Of a stretch of DNA of 41,152 bases, positions 1-10,212 are shown piece by piece. Position 1 is the stretch's first letter. Each line of letters begins with the position of its first letter. Both the position numbers and the translations under genes were made by a program. Origin of the DNA: an uncultured Collinsella sp. (GTDB taxonomy: Bacteria; Actinomycetota; Coriobacteriia; Coriobacteriales; Coriobacteriaceae); contig CALJMO010000055.1 of NCBI GenBank assembly GCA_937982065.1, positions 1 through 41,152 on the forward strand. The letters are read 5' to 3'. The notes under the pieces were generated by a model. That model did no database searches. It was not told where the DNA came from and was given only the letters and a program-made list of their open reading frames with translations.

Positions 1-77
1 CGGGATTGGTCAATCTCGGCCGACTATATTTGGCTAAAATAATCCGACGCTAACAAGACATCAAAAGCGTGTCTAGA

Positions 78-94
78 TGTTACAGATCGAGACG
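78..94. repeat. Partial copy of the 59-bp palindromic element (right arm only)
   Basis: A clean 17-bp right arm, TGTTACAGATCGAGACG, is present. The expected left arm 42 bp upstream is not recognisable; only TAACA at 51-55 remains of it. It lies just downstream of the mntH stop codon. It is either a decayed unit or the last unit of a cluster reaching across the window edge. The rest of 1-120 shows nothing else that I can support. Confidence 0.75.
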
Positions 95-120
95 TTTGCC
101 TGGGTAGGTGCCCCGCCCCA

Positions 121-1377
121 TTACATCCCTGTCAACAACACGACATCAAGAATCGTCACGATGACGCCGATCCCTACGAGCAGCGCGTTGAGCGGGCGCG
201 AGTTGGCGTATTTGCCCATGACGCGGCGTGAGCTGGTGAGCCGTATGAGCACAAAGACCGTAATCGGCAGCTGAAGAGACAGCAGCGCCTGACTCCAAAT
301 GAGACCCTCAAAAGGATTCGGGACGACCAAGCACGCCGCCACTGCGCCGGCGAAACAGGCCGCCACCCCGATCGAGGAATGTCGGTCGTGGATGTCGTAT
401 TCCTCGTCGAACATGCCCGCGGTGATGGTGCCTGCCGCCATGCCTGCCGTCACACTACTCGATATGCCCGCAAACAGCAGTGCCACCGCAAAGATGGTCG
501 AGCTTGCCGGGCCCAGAATGGGGGAGAGCGTGTCCGCTGCGACGGCGAGGTCGTCTACGACAATGCCATGCGCAAAGAAGGTCGTTGCGGCCAGGATGAC
601 CATGGCCGAGTTGATCGCCCAGCCCACGCCCATCGAAAAGAGCGTGTCGAAGAGCTCGTAGCGCAGACGTTCCTCGATAATCTGCTCGCCTTGGCCTTCG
701 AAGTGCATGGATTGGATGACCTCGGAGTGTAGAAAGAGGTTGTGGGGCATAACGACCGCACCCAGGACACTCACGATAATCGCGGCAGAGCCAGTGGGCA
801 TACTGGGCGTGATCCAGCTTGCGGCGGCTTGCGGCCAGTCGACCTTGACTAGCGCAAGCTCGGCCAAAAACGAGAGTCCTACCACGCTCACGAAGGCGAT
901 GATCCATCGCTCGGCACGCTTGTAGGAGCTCGTCATGAGCATCGCCATCGATACTGCCGCCACGATGACGCAGCCCGCGCGCACGGGCAGCCCAAAGAGC
1001 ATTTGAAGGGCAATCGCGCCACCCAGGACCTCGGCCATGGCGGTGGCGATGGTCGCGAGATAGGCGCTGCCGAGCACGGCGCGTCCCACGATGCGGGGGA
1101 GAAAGCGGGTCGTGGCCTCGGCGAGACAGGCGCCCGTGGCGATACCCAGGTGCGCCGCGTTGTGCTGCAGCACAATGAGCATAATCGTGGACAGCGTGAC
1201 GATCCACAGCAGCGCGTAGCCAAACTGCGAGCCCGCGGCCATATTGGAGGCCCAGTTGCCCGGGTCGATAAAGCCGACGGTCACGAGCAGTCCGGGGCCA
1301 ATATGCCGCGCAATGTCTAGGCCTCCGTGACCACCGGTGCGCCGGGAGCCAAAATGTTGTTTGAGATGGTTGAGCAT
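121..1377 (-). CDS. mntH: Nramp-family divalent metal (Mn2+/Fe2+) transporter MntH
   Basis: Proton-coupled importer of Mn2+ or Fe2+ in the cytoplasmic membrane. The 418-residue length and dense hydrophobic segments fit the Nramp fold. The TM1 metal-site motif DPGN is at residues 38-41, and the TM6 motif AVVMPHN at 207-213 supplies the A-x-x-M metal-selectivity pair (A207, M210) followed by the family's P-H. The start ATG has only a weak ribosome site (TAGGAA). It lies 75 bp downstream of gpmA on the same strand, so co-transcription is possible. The spacer holds a 14-bp perfect palindrome, GCGCGGCGCCGCGC, at 1421-1434. No MntR or DtxR site was recognised. The family call is firm; the preferred metal is inferred from the family. 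Confidence 0.93.
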   Translation of the reverse strand: MLNHLKQHFGSRRTGGHGGLDIARHIGPGLLVTVGFIDPGNWASNMAAGSQFGYALLWIVTLSTIMLIVLQHNAAHLGIATGACLAEATTRFLPRIVGRAVLGSAYLATIATAMAEVLGGAIALQMLFGLPVRAGCVIVAAVSMAMLMTSSYKRAERWIIAFVSVVGLSFLAELALVKVDWPQAAASWITPSMPTGSAAIIVSVLGAVVMPHNLFLHSEVIQSMHFEGQGEQIIEERLRYELFDTLFSMGVGWAINSAMVILAATTFFAHGIVVDDLAVAADTLSPILGPASSTIFAVALLFAGISSSVTAGMAAGTITAGMFDEEYDIHDRHSSIGVAACFAGAVAACLVVPNPFEGLIWSQALLSLQLPITVFVLIRLTSSRRVMGKYANSRPLNALLVGIGVIVTILDVVLLTGM

Positions 1378-1452
1378 GGCTGATTCCTACGTTGGGGTGG
1401 CGCGGCACTGCACTTGGGTTGCGCGGCGCCGCGCCCTGGGTTTGGGTTGAGG

Positions 1453-2226
1453 CTACTTGTGCGCTTTGCCCTGATTGGCCACGGCGTCGATCTTGGCGGC
1501 GATGGTCGCCGGATCGCCGATGTAGCGCTTGTCGAGGACGTTGAAATCGGTGTCGAAGGTGTAAACGAGCGGCACGCCGGTGGGGATGTTGACCTTGAGG
1601 ATCTCCTCGGGCGTGAGGTGCTCGAGCTTCATGACGAGTGAGCGCAGGGAGTTGCCGTGTGCGGCGATGAGGACGCGCTTGCCGGCGAGCATCTGGGGGC
1701 GAATCTCGTCTTCGAAATAAGGCCAGGCGCGGGCTATCGTGTCCTTGAGGCACTCGGTATAGGGCAGCTGATCGGGCGCGACATCACGGTATTGCTCCTG
1801 GGTGTGGGGATCGCGACTGTCGCCCGGCTCGAGCGCCGGCGGGCAGACATCGAAGGAGCGGCGCCAGATGAGCACCTGCTCGTCGCCGTGCTCCGCTGCG
1901 GCATCGGCCTTGTTGAGACCCTGCAACGCTCCGTAGTGGCGCTCGTTGAGCTTCCAGGATTTGATGACGGGCAGCCACTCGCGATCCATCTGGCCGAGCA
2001 CGATGTTGAGGGTGTGGATCGCGCGCTTGAGGCGCGAAGTGTAGCAGACGTCAAAGTCGAAGCCCGCTTCTTTGAGGGCGCGGCCGCCTGCCGCTGCCTC
2101 TTCGCGGCCCGTGTCGGTGAGCTCGACATCGGTCCAGCCGGTGAACAGGTTGAGTTTGTTCCACTCCGACTCTCCGTGGCGGATAAGGACGAGTTTCATC
2201 GTTTGCCGGTCTGTCTGGTTTGCCAT
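1453..2226 (-). CDS. gpmA: 2,3-bisphosphoglycerate-dependent phosphoglycerate mutase
   Basis: Cytosolic glycolytic enzyme interconverting 3- and 2-phosphoglycerate. The catalytic phospho-histidine lies in LIRHGESEWN (H17), followed by the family landmarks SRLKRA (65-70), LNERHYGALQG (E95 is the usual acid/base) and the second histidine in AAHGNSLR (H190). The 257-residue length is typical of dPGM. The start is well set: AAGGAGG lies 5 nt before the ATG. This start adds about ten residues before the usual MKLVLIRHG opening, and an internal ATG begins exactly there, but only the first ATG has a good ribosome site. It is divergent from gltB across a 539-bp region that carries three 59-bp palindromic elements. 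Confidence 0.95.
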   Translation of the reverse strand: MANQTDRQTMKLVLIRHGESEWNKLNLFTGWTDVELTDTGREEAAAGGRALKEAGFDFDVCYTSRLKRAIHTLNIVLGQMDREWLPVIKSWKLNERHYGALQGLNKADAAAEHGDEQVLIWRRSFDVCPPALEPGDSRDPHTQEQYRDVAPDQLPYTECLKDTIARAWPYFEDEIRPQMLAGKRVLIAAHGNSLRSLVMKLEHLTPEEILKVNIPTGVPLVYTFDTDFNVLDKRYIGDPATIAAKIDAVANQGKAHK

Positions 2227-2278
2227 AGAGGCCTCCTTAATGTGACACGACGCGCGTGCCGTTTGTTTGACTCCGCAA

Positions 2279-2307
2279 AGGATACCCGTTTTAGGCCAAA
2301 AAGTTAA
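2279..2307 (-). promoter_or_regulatory. Candidate gpmA promoter
   Basis: On the minus strand, TTAACT (2302-2307) and TATCCT (2279-2284) are separated by 17 bp, about 50 bp before the gpmA ATG. This is a pattern match only. Confidence 0.4.
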
Positions 2308-2364
2308 CCGAGACTAACAAAATAGTTGTATTTGAATAAGATGGTGAAAAGGGGGTTGCCGAAA

Positions 2365-2583
2365 TGTCTTGATCTGTAACAACTAGGGATGGAAATTGGG
2401 TCTAGGTGTTACAGATCAAGACAGGAAGAAATGGTCCTATGGAATATCTCGATCTGTAACAGCTGGCCGTCAAAACCGACCCTCCGTGTTACAGATTGAG
2501 ACATTCGGAGCCGTCTCTCAAAAACGTCTCAATCTGTAACACTTAGTCGTCGAAATTTGGTCTTCCTGTTACAGATTGAGATG
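2365..2583. repeat. Cluster A: three 59-bp palindromic elements
   Basis: Units at 2365-2423, 2445-2503 and 2525-2583, each exactly 59 bp, starting every 80 bp with 21-bp linkers. Each unit is a 17-bp left arm, a 25-nt centre and a 17-bp right arm. Unit 1 has perfect arms: TGTCTTGATCTGTAACA and its exact complement at 2407-2423. The others differ by one or two bases. The cluster lies between divergent gpmA and gltB. The remainder of 2227-2765 holds the candidate gpmA promoter and a GTTTCGAAAC palindrome (2677-2686) upstream of gltB. Confidence 0.95.
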
Positions 2584-2765
2584 TTTGAAGCGGTGAGCAT
2601 ACGGGCCGAACTTGGGGCCCTTGTTGCCGTCCTTGAGGTCGGCGGTGTCCACTCGTAGGGCGTGCGTTACGCGATTGTTTCGAAACGGGCGGGAAACACA
2701 ACGGGCCGGTGATGCTTCTAGTATGCCTATTCAACTGACTGTCTAATATCTAGGGGAGGATCGCG

Positions 2766-5700
2766 ATGCAGGCAGATTCCGCTCAGCAGCAGGGCCTTTA
2801 TCGCCCCGAATTCGACCACGATGCATGTGGCATCGGCGCGCTTGCTGATATCAACGGTGAGCGCCGTCACCAGATCCTGGACGACGCACTGTCCATTCTG
2901 GTCAACTTGGAGCACCGCGGCGGCACAGGACTCGAGAAGAACACCGGCGACGGCGCCGGCATCCTGTTTCAGGTTCCGCATCACTTTTTCCGTAAAGAGG
3001 CCCAAAAGTGCGGCCAGATTCTGCCGGCAGAGGGCGACTATGGCGTGGCCATGCTGTTCTTCCCGCAGGACGACAAGGGCGTAGAGGATGCCCGTCGCGT
3101 GTTTGAGGAGGGCTGCGCCGAGGCCGGCGTGCCGCTGCTCTTTTGGCGCGAGGTGCCCGTCGACCCGCACGACCTGGGCGAGACGGCCCGCGCCTGCATG
3201 CCTACCATCCTGCAGGCCTTCCTGGGCCGTCCGGACGACACACCCGCCGGTGATGCCTTTGAGCGCCGCCTATACGTGTGCCGCCGCACCATCGAGAAAA
3301 AGGCCGACGCCGAGTTTGCCCTGCGCGACAAGATCTTCTACGTGTGCTCCATGAGCTCGCGCACCATCGTGTACAAGGGTATGCTGGTCGCCACGCAGAT
3401 GCGCCGCTTCTTCATCGATCTCAACGACGCCGCCGTCAAGACGGCCGTGGCGCTCGTCCACTCGCGCTACTCCACCAACACCACGCCCAGCTGGGAGCGC
3501 GCGCACCCCAACCGTTTTATCATCCATAACGGCGAGATCAACACCCTCAAGGGTAACGTCAACTGGATCCGCGCCCGCGAACCCAACCTGTACAGCCCCG
3601 TGCTGCAGCACGATCTTGAGCGCGTGATGCCCATCATCAACCGCGAGGGTTCCGACTCCGCGATTCTGGACAATGTGCTTGAGTTTTTGGTTATGAACGG
3701 TCGCCCGCTTACGCGTGCCGCGTCCATGTTGCTGCCCGAGCCGTGGGACCACAACGATAGCCTGAGTGAGGAGCGCCGCGCCTACGACGCCTACCAGTCC
3801 ATGCTCATGGAGCCGTGGGACGGTCCTGCGGCCATCGCCTTTACCGACGGCCGTACCTTGGGTGCCGCCCTCGACCGTAACGGCTTGCGTCCCGCCCGCT
3901 ACTATGTGACGCGCGACGGTCGCTTTATGCTGGCAAGCGAGGTGGGCACCATCGAGGTGAGCCCCGAGAACATCCTGACGAGCGGCTGCCTGGGACCGGG
4001 CCAGATGCTCGAGGTCGACTTTGCCCGCGGTCGCGTCATCTACAACGATGAGCTGCGCGCCCGTTACGCCAAGGAAAAGCCCTACCGTGATTGGATTGCC
4101 GAGGAGACGCTGACCGTTGACGCGCTCGATGAGCCCGTTGCGCCCGCGCCCGCTGAGGATGCCGAGGTGCCCGCCGCCGTGCGCATGGCCAAGCTCGGCT
4201 ATCACTGGGATGATGTTGACGAGGTCGTGCGCCCCATGGCCCAGCAGGGCAAGGCCCCGCTCGCCTCGATGGGTATCGATGCGCCGCTGGCCTGCCTGTC
4301 CAAGAAGACGCGCTCGTTCTTTGACTACTTCTACCAGCTGTTCGCTCAGGTTACGAATCCGCCGATTGATGCCCTGCGCGAGCATATGGTCACCTCGACC
4401 ACGCTCTACCTGGGCAACCACGGCAACCTGCTCGAGGACTCCCGCACGGCCTGCCAGCTGGTGCGCCTGGAGCGTCCGCTGCTGAGCGAGGAGGAGTTCG
4501 ACCGTATCTGCGCCATCGACCGCGTGGGCTTTAAGACCCGTCGCTTCCGTGCCGTCTACCGCCGCGATGCCGGCGAGGGCGCGCTGCAGGCTGCGCTCAA
4601 GCAGCTTGCAGAGGACGTTGAGGCTGCGGTCCGCGACGGCGTGAACATCGTGGTGTTGAGCGATCGTGCCGCTGCGGGCGAGGTGCCCGTGCCGTCGCTG
4701 CTCGCCGTGGGCTGCGTGCACAACCACCTGATCCGCGCCGGCGTGCGTACCTTTGCCGACATCGTGGTGGAGTGCGGCGACGCTGTGTCCCCGCACGACT
4801 TTGCGGCACTGGTGGGCTACTCCGCGAGCGGCATCTATCCGTACAACGCGCACGCGTGCATTCGCGACTTGGCGGTGCACGGCGATTTGGACGTGACAGC
4901 CGGGCAGGGCATCGCCAACTACAACAAGGCTGCGACCGCCGGCATCGTTTCCATCATGTCCAAGATGGGCATCTCCACGGTGCAGAGCTACCACTCCGCG
5001 CAGATCTTCGAGGCCGTTGGCTTTACGCCGGAGTTCGTCAACGCGTATTTCGCCGGCACGGTGAGCCGTGTGGGCGGTATGGGTGTCGAGGACGTCGAGC
5101 GCGAGCAGAATGAGCGCTATGACGCCGCGCTCGCCATCCTTAAGAGCCCGGCTCCCGATCAGCTGCCCACGCTGGGCCTGACCAAGTGGCGCCCGCTCGG
5201 CGGCGAGGATCACCTGATTGACCCCCAGACCGTCTACCTACTGCAGACCGCCTGCCGCGAGGACAGCTACGATACCTTTAAGGAGTACAGCGCCCGCCTG
5301 CACTGCACCGGTCGTGCCGTGCGCCTACGCGACCTGCTCGACTTTAATGCCAACGGTCGCACGCCGGTTTCGCTCGACGAGGTGGAGCCCGCGCTCAACA
5401 TCGTCCGTCGCTTTAACACCGGCGCCATGTCGTACGGTTCCATCAGCAAAGAGGCACACGAGTGCATGGCCATCGCCATGAACCGCCTGCACGGTCGTTC
5501 CAACTCGGGCGAGGGCGGCGAGGATCCGCGTCGCGAGACCCCGCTGGCCAACGGTGACTCCAAGAATTCCGCCATCAAGCAGGTGGCAAGCGCGCGCTTT
5601 GGCGTGACGAGCCGCTACCTGTGCAGCGCCTTCGAGATTCAGATCAAGATGGCCCAGGGCGCCAAGCCCGGTGAGGGCGGTCACCTGCCCGGCAAGAAGG

Positions 5701-7472
5701 TCTACCCCTGGATTGCCGAGGTCCGTCAGTCCACGCCCGGCATCGGCCTGATTTCGCCTCCGCCGCACCACGACATCTACTCCATCGAGGACTTGGCAGA
5801 GCTGATCTTCGATCTTAAGAACGCCAACCCCGGCGCGCGCGTGTCGGTCAAGCTGGTCAGCGAGGCCGGCGTCGGCACCATCGCCACCGGCGTGGCCAAG
5901 GGCGCTGCCGACAAGATTTTGATCAGCGGCCACAATGGCGGCTCGGGTGCCGCTGCGCGCGACTCTATCTGGCACGCGGGTCTGCCGCTGGAGCTTGGCC
6001 TTGCCGAGGCCCAGCAGACGCTGCTGCAAAACGGTTTGCGCTCACGCGTGGTGCTCGAGGCCGATGGCAAGCTCATGGACGGCACCGACGTCGCCGTTGC
6101 CTGCCTGCTGGGTGCCGAGGAGTTTGGCTTTGCGACCATGCCGCTCATCTCCATGGGCTGCCTCATGCAGCGCGACTGCCAGCAGGATACCTGCCCGGCC
6201 GGCATCGCTACGCAAAACTGCCGCCTGCGTCGCGGCTTCCGCGGCAAGCCAGAGCACGTCGAGCACTTTATGCTCTTTGTTGCCGAGCAGCTGCGCGAGG
6301 TCATGGCGAGCCTGGGCTTCCGCACCGTCGACGAGATGGTCGGCCATCCCGAGTGCCTGCGCCAGATCGAGGTCCCGGGCAACCGCAAGGCCAACCTGCT
6401 CGATCTGTCGCCCGTGCTGGCAAGCGCGACCTGTGAGTTTGGTGCCCACATCCCGGGCGCCGACGGCCGTCACTTCCTGCCACAGATGGCTGCGGACAGC
6501 GAGCTCGATAAGACGCTCGACTCCACGTTGTTTGTGCCCTATACGGCCGATGCCCGTGCGCACCTGCGTCCGATTCGCTTTCGCGCCGATATCGCCAACG
6601 TCAACCGCTGCGTGGGCACCATCTTGGGCAACGCGGTGACCAAGGCGCATCCCGAGGGCCTGCCCGCCGGCTCCATCACCATCGATTGCGATGGTTCGGC
6701 CGGTCAGAGCTTTGGCGCCTTCCTGCCGCGCGGCATTACGCTCAACGTGTGCGGCGACGCCAACGACTACTTTGGCAAGGGCCTTTCGGGCGGCGAGGTG
6801 TCGGTGCGCCCCAACCCGCATGCGACCTACAAGTTCGACGAGAACATCATCGTGGGCAACGTTGCGTTCTTTGGCGCTACGAGCGGTCGCGGCTTCATTA
6901 ACGGCCTGGCCGGCCAGCGCTTTGGCGTACGCAACTCCGGCGCCACCGTGGTGGTCGAGGGCTGCGGCAACCATGGCTGCGAGTACATGACGGGAGGTCT
7001 GGCGCTCATCCTGGGCGAGGTCGGGCAGAACTTCGCCGCCGGCATGACGGGCGGCGTGGCTTACGTCTTTGACCAGTACGGCACGCTCGATGCCCGTGTG
7101 AACCACGAGAGCGTTGAGCTTAAAGCCCCGACGGCCGGTGAGCTGGCGCAGATTCGCGAGCTCATCCAGGAGCACGTGGACGCGACGCAGAGCCCGCGCG
7201 GCATTAAGCTGCTCTACAGCTTTGAGACGATGAGCAAGCACTTTGTGAAGGTCATTCCGACCGAGTACGAGCGCGTGCTGGCGATTGTCGCCGCCGCCGA
7301 GGCCATCGGTAAGACGCATGCGCAGGCCGAGGAGCTGGCGTTTGACATTGTGACCGGTCGCGCCGACGCCGCCGATGTCGCTCGCTTTGATGTGGCGGGT
7401 GGTGTCGCTGGCGCGGGCGCTGCGCCCGTGGCCGCTACCGGTTCTGTTGCTTCGACCAAGAAGGAGGCGTAA
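2766..7472 (+). CDS. gltB: Glutamate synthase, large (glutamine amidotransferase) subunit
   Basis: Makes glutamate from glutamine and 2-oxoglutarate with electrons supplied by GltD, completing the GS-GOGAT ammonia assimilation route in the cytosol. The N-terminal Ntn amidotransferase has its catalytic cysteine at C21 (DHDACGIG) after a 20-residue propeptide expected to be cleaved. The central and FMN-binding synthase domains follow. The [3Fe-4S] ligands are C1132, C1138 and C1143 in CLMQRDCQQDTCPAG. The C-terminus carries the glycine-rich beta-helix (GQSFGAFLPRG, then repeated G-x-x-G turns). The 1568-residue length is slightly above the usual 1500 or so, because of an Ala/Val/Gly-rich tail. 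GGGGAGG lies 7 nt before the ATG. gltD follows after 5 nt. Confidence 0.97.
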   Translation: MQADSAQQQGLYRPEFDHDACGIGALADINGERRHQILDDALSILVNLEHRGGTGLEKNTGDGAGILFQVPHHFFRKEAQKCGQILPAEGDYGVAMLFFPQDDKGVEDARRVFEEGCAEAGVPLLFWREVPVDPHDLGETARACMPTILQAFLGRPDDTPAGDAFERRLYVCRRTIEKKADAEFALRDKIFYVCSMSSRTIVYKGMLVATQMRRFFIDLNDAAVKTAVALVHSRYSTNTTPSWERAHPNRFIIHNGEINTLKGNVNWIRAREPNLYSPVLQHDLERVMPIINREGSDSAILDNVLEFLVMNGRPLTRAASMLLPEPWDHNDSLSEERRAYDAYQSMLMEPWDGPAAIAFTDGRTLGAALDRNGLRPARYYVTRDGRFMLASEVGTIEVSPENILTSGCLGPGQMLEVDFARGRVIYNDELRARYAKEKPYRDWIAEETLTVDALDEPVAPAPAEDAEVPAAVRMAKLGYHWDDVDEVVRPMAQQGKAPLASMGIDAPLACLSKKTRSFFDYFYQLFAQVTNPPIDALREHMVTSTTLYLGNHGNLLEDSRTACQLVRLERPLLSEEEFDRICAIDRVGFKTRRFRAVYRRDAGEGALQAALKQLAEDVEAAVRDGVNIVVLSDRAAAGEVPVPSLLAVGCVHNHLIRAGVRTFADIVVECGDAVSPHDFAALVGYSASGIYPYNAHACIRDLAVHGDLDVTAGQGIANYNKAATAGIVSIMSKMGISTVQSYHSAQIFEAVGFTPEFVNAYFAGTVSRVGGMGVEDVEREQNERYDAALAILKSPAPDQLPTLGLTKWRPLGGEDHLIDPQTVYLLQTACREDSYDTFKEYSARLHCTGRAVRLRDLLDFNANGRTPVSLDEVEPALNIVRRFNTGAMSYGSISKEAHECMAIAMNRLHGRSNSGEGGEDPRRETPLANGDSKNSAIKQVASARFGVTSRYLCSAFEIQIKMAQGAKPGEGGHLPGKKVYPWIAEVRQSTPGIGLISPPPHHDIYSIEDLAELIFDLKNANPGARVSVKLVSEAGVGTIATGVAKGAADKILISGHNGGSGAAARDSIWHAGLPLELGLAEAQQTLLQNGLRSRVVLEADGKLMDGTDVAVACLLGAEEFGFATMPLISMGCLMQRDCQQDTCPAGIATQNCRLRRGFRGKPEHVEHFMLFVAEQLREVMASLGFRTVDEMVGHPECLRQIEVPGNRKANLLDLSPVLASATCEFGAHIPGADGRHFLPQMAADSELDKTLDSTLFVPYTADARAHLRPIRFRADIANVNRCVGTILGNAVTKAHPEGLPAGSITIDCDGSAGQSFGAFLPRGITLNVCGDANDYFGKGLSGGEVSVRPNPHATYKFDENIIVGNVAFFGATSGRGFINGLAGQRFGVRNSGATVVVEGCGNHGCEYMTGGLALILGEVGQNFAAGMTGGVAYVFDQYGTLDARVNHESVELKAPTAGELAQIRELIQEHVDATQSPRGIKLLYSFETMSKHFVKVIPTEYERVLAIVAAAEAIGKTHAQAEELAFDIVTGRADAADVARFDVAGGVAGAGAAPVAATGSVASTKKEA

Positions 7473-7477
7473 GTGCC

Positions 7478-8959
<1,482 letters not shown>

Positions 8960-8976
8960 AGTAGTCATTTAAGAAC

Positions 8977-9060
8977 GTCCCCAATGACTGGTCATTTTTG
9001 TCTAGTCGTTGGGGACACTCTTTGCGAGCGGTTCGTTCGTTTGTCGACGCGCGAGTGTCC
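8977..9060 (+). terminator. Overlapping hairpins downstream of gltD
   Basis: GTCCCCAATGACT (8977-8989) pairs with AGTCGTTGGGGAC (9004-9016) with one T-G wobble. There is no real T-run afterwards, only ACTCTTT. A second pair, GGACACTC (9013-9020) and GAGTGTCC (9053-9060), shares the GGAC of the first, so the two hairpins exclude each other. The rest of the 352-bp gap 8960-9311 holds no gene I can support. Confidence 0.4.
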
Positions 9061-9311
9061 ATTCGGCGTCTTCTTGAGCTGTGGTGCTCTGCTGTTTCTG
9101 TGGTGGCCGGGGGCGCTTGGCTCAAAAGGGCGGGTTGGCCGCCTATGTTTACCTGCGGTTTTGTTGCGGTGCGCATTTTCGGTCAAGCTTTTCGTCAAGT
9201 GTTTGGTCAGCATCTGGTTTGCAGCCGGAGGCCTATTTTGCCCGCGCTGGTCGTGGCCGACCACCCTCCTCGTAAGCTCAAATTGAGGTCTATCAGTTTG
9301 AGGAGGATGCC

Positions 9312-10019
9312 ATGACTGACCACGCTTTAGACCGAGCGCAGCTAGCCGAAGCCGTCGGCAACGATATTGCCGACATAGCCCATTTTTGGATGCTGCGGAA
9401 GTTCCAGTTTTTGGAGCCGGCGCGCGAACAGTTCGAGATCATTGTCGACCCGTGGCTCAGCTATTGCACCGAGCCTTCGCAAAACGAAATCATGGCCTAC
9501 AACATGGCGTTTACCGATTGGCTGCTCTTCGAGCGCTCCTATCGCCATGGCAAGACGCTGCTCGAGCTGTATGTTGACGAGCCGCCGGCATCGCTTTCGC
9601 CTGCCTCGCTCAAGCGGCTCGAGCAGGTACGCGACACGCAGTATTTCTCGCGCTTTGGCATTTTGGACAAGGATCCTGCGAACGGCATAGTTGCGCTGAA
9701 GGATACGCGCACCGACCGTCGCTTTGATGTCTACGACCCGCATATCGTGCAAAAGGAGCATTGGAGCGACGGCGCGATTGCGGTGCGCCTCGCTTGCGTC
9801 GACGATGTCTGGCTGACGGCGGGACAGCTCTATCTGTACGACATCGCGCGCCTGAGTGACACGGCCGTCGATGGGCCGGGTGCGGTGCATCCGGAGGACC
9901 TGCAGGATGGCTTTGACGCCTCGTGCATCAGCTTCTTTTTGCGCCTGGTCCGCGACATCATGGGCGCCCAGGGGCGCTACGTAAAGTCCCTCAACATCTA
10001 CGAACAAGAATGGGAGTAG
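9312..10019 (+). CDS. Unrecognised soluble protein (235 aa)
   Basis: I do not recognise this protein. GAGGAGG lies 5 nt before the ATG and supports the start. It is acidic, with no signal peptide, membrane segment or cysteine cluster. Visible features are an aromatic-rich stretch (AHFWMLRKFQFLEP near residues 23-36), a central FDVYDPHIVQKEHW and a closing SLNIYEQEWE. It is followed 36 bp later by a pair of 59-bp palindromic elements, then the AbiEi-like gene. It may be monocistronic: the hairpins after gltD separate it from gltBD. Function unknown. Confidence 0.8.
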   Translation: MTDHALDRAQLAEAVGNDIADIAHFWMLRKFQFLEPAREQFEIIVDPWLSYCTEPSQNEIMAYNMAFTDWLLFERSYRHGKTLLELYVDEPPASLSPASLKRLEQVRDTQYFSRFGILDKDPANGIVALKDTRTDRRFDVYDPHIVQKEHWSDGAIAVRLACVDDVWLTAGQLYLYDIARLSDTAVDGPGAVHPEDLQDGFDASCISFFLRLVRDIMGAQGRYVKSLNIYEQEWE

Positions 10020-10054
10020 GGGATGTGACTGGTGTCGCCCTACAGCCCTGACTT

Positions 10055-10193
10055 TGTCTCAATCTGTAACGTTTAGCGGCTGTTTGAGCCCGTAACTGTT
10101 ACAGATTGAGACGGAAGGTTGGCGGCTGTCGAAAGATCTTGTTCTGTAACAACTAGAGGCTCAAAGACTGTCTTCCTGTTACAGATCAAGACA
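10055..10193. repeat. Cluster B: two 59-bp palindromic elements
   Basis: Units 10055-10113 and 10135-10193, pitch 80 bp, linker 21 bp. The first unit has arms TGTCTCAATCTGTAACG and TGTTACAGATTGAGACG plus an inner complementary pair, GGCT (10078-10081) and AGCC (10087-10090), placed symmetrically about the centre. In the second unit the left arm is diverged (GATCTTGTTCTGTAACA) but the right arm is canonical. The cluster ends 19 bp before the GTG start of the AbiEi-like gene, so it covers that gene's promoter region. Confidence 0.95.
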
Positions 10194-10212
10194 TTTGTCA
10201 GCGGAGGCAACG

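Noticed and set aside
1421..1434. GC palindrome between gpmA and mntH as a terminator
   Set aside because: It is short, has no loop or T-run, and could arise by chance in such GC-rich sequence.
2365..2583. CRISPR array reading of the regularly spaced repeats
   Set aside because: The repeats are inverted pairs around variable centres, occur in groups of only two or three at five loci, and no cas genes are present.
3270..5213. 647-codon open frame antisense to gltB
   Set aside because: A shadow of gltB in GC-rich DNA with no recognisable motif or ribosome site.
8984..9286. Possible 100-residue Cys/Trp/Leu-rich membrane peptide after gltD
   Set aside because: No ribosome site, it starts inside a hairpin arm, and other frames of the same stretch are equally open.
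10055..10193. 59-bp palindromes as plain transcription terminators
   Set aside because: No T-run follows the stems, the loop is 25 nt, and two clusters lie between divergent genes, where no transcript ends.
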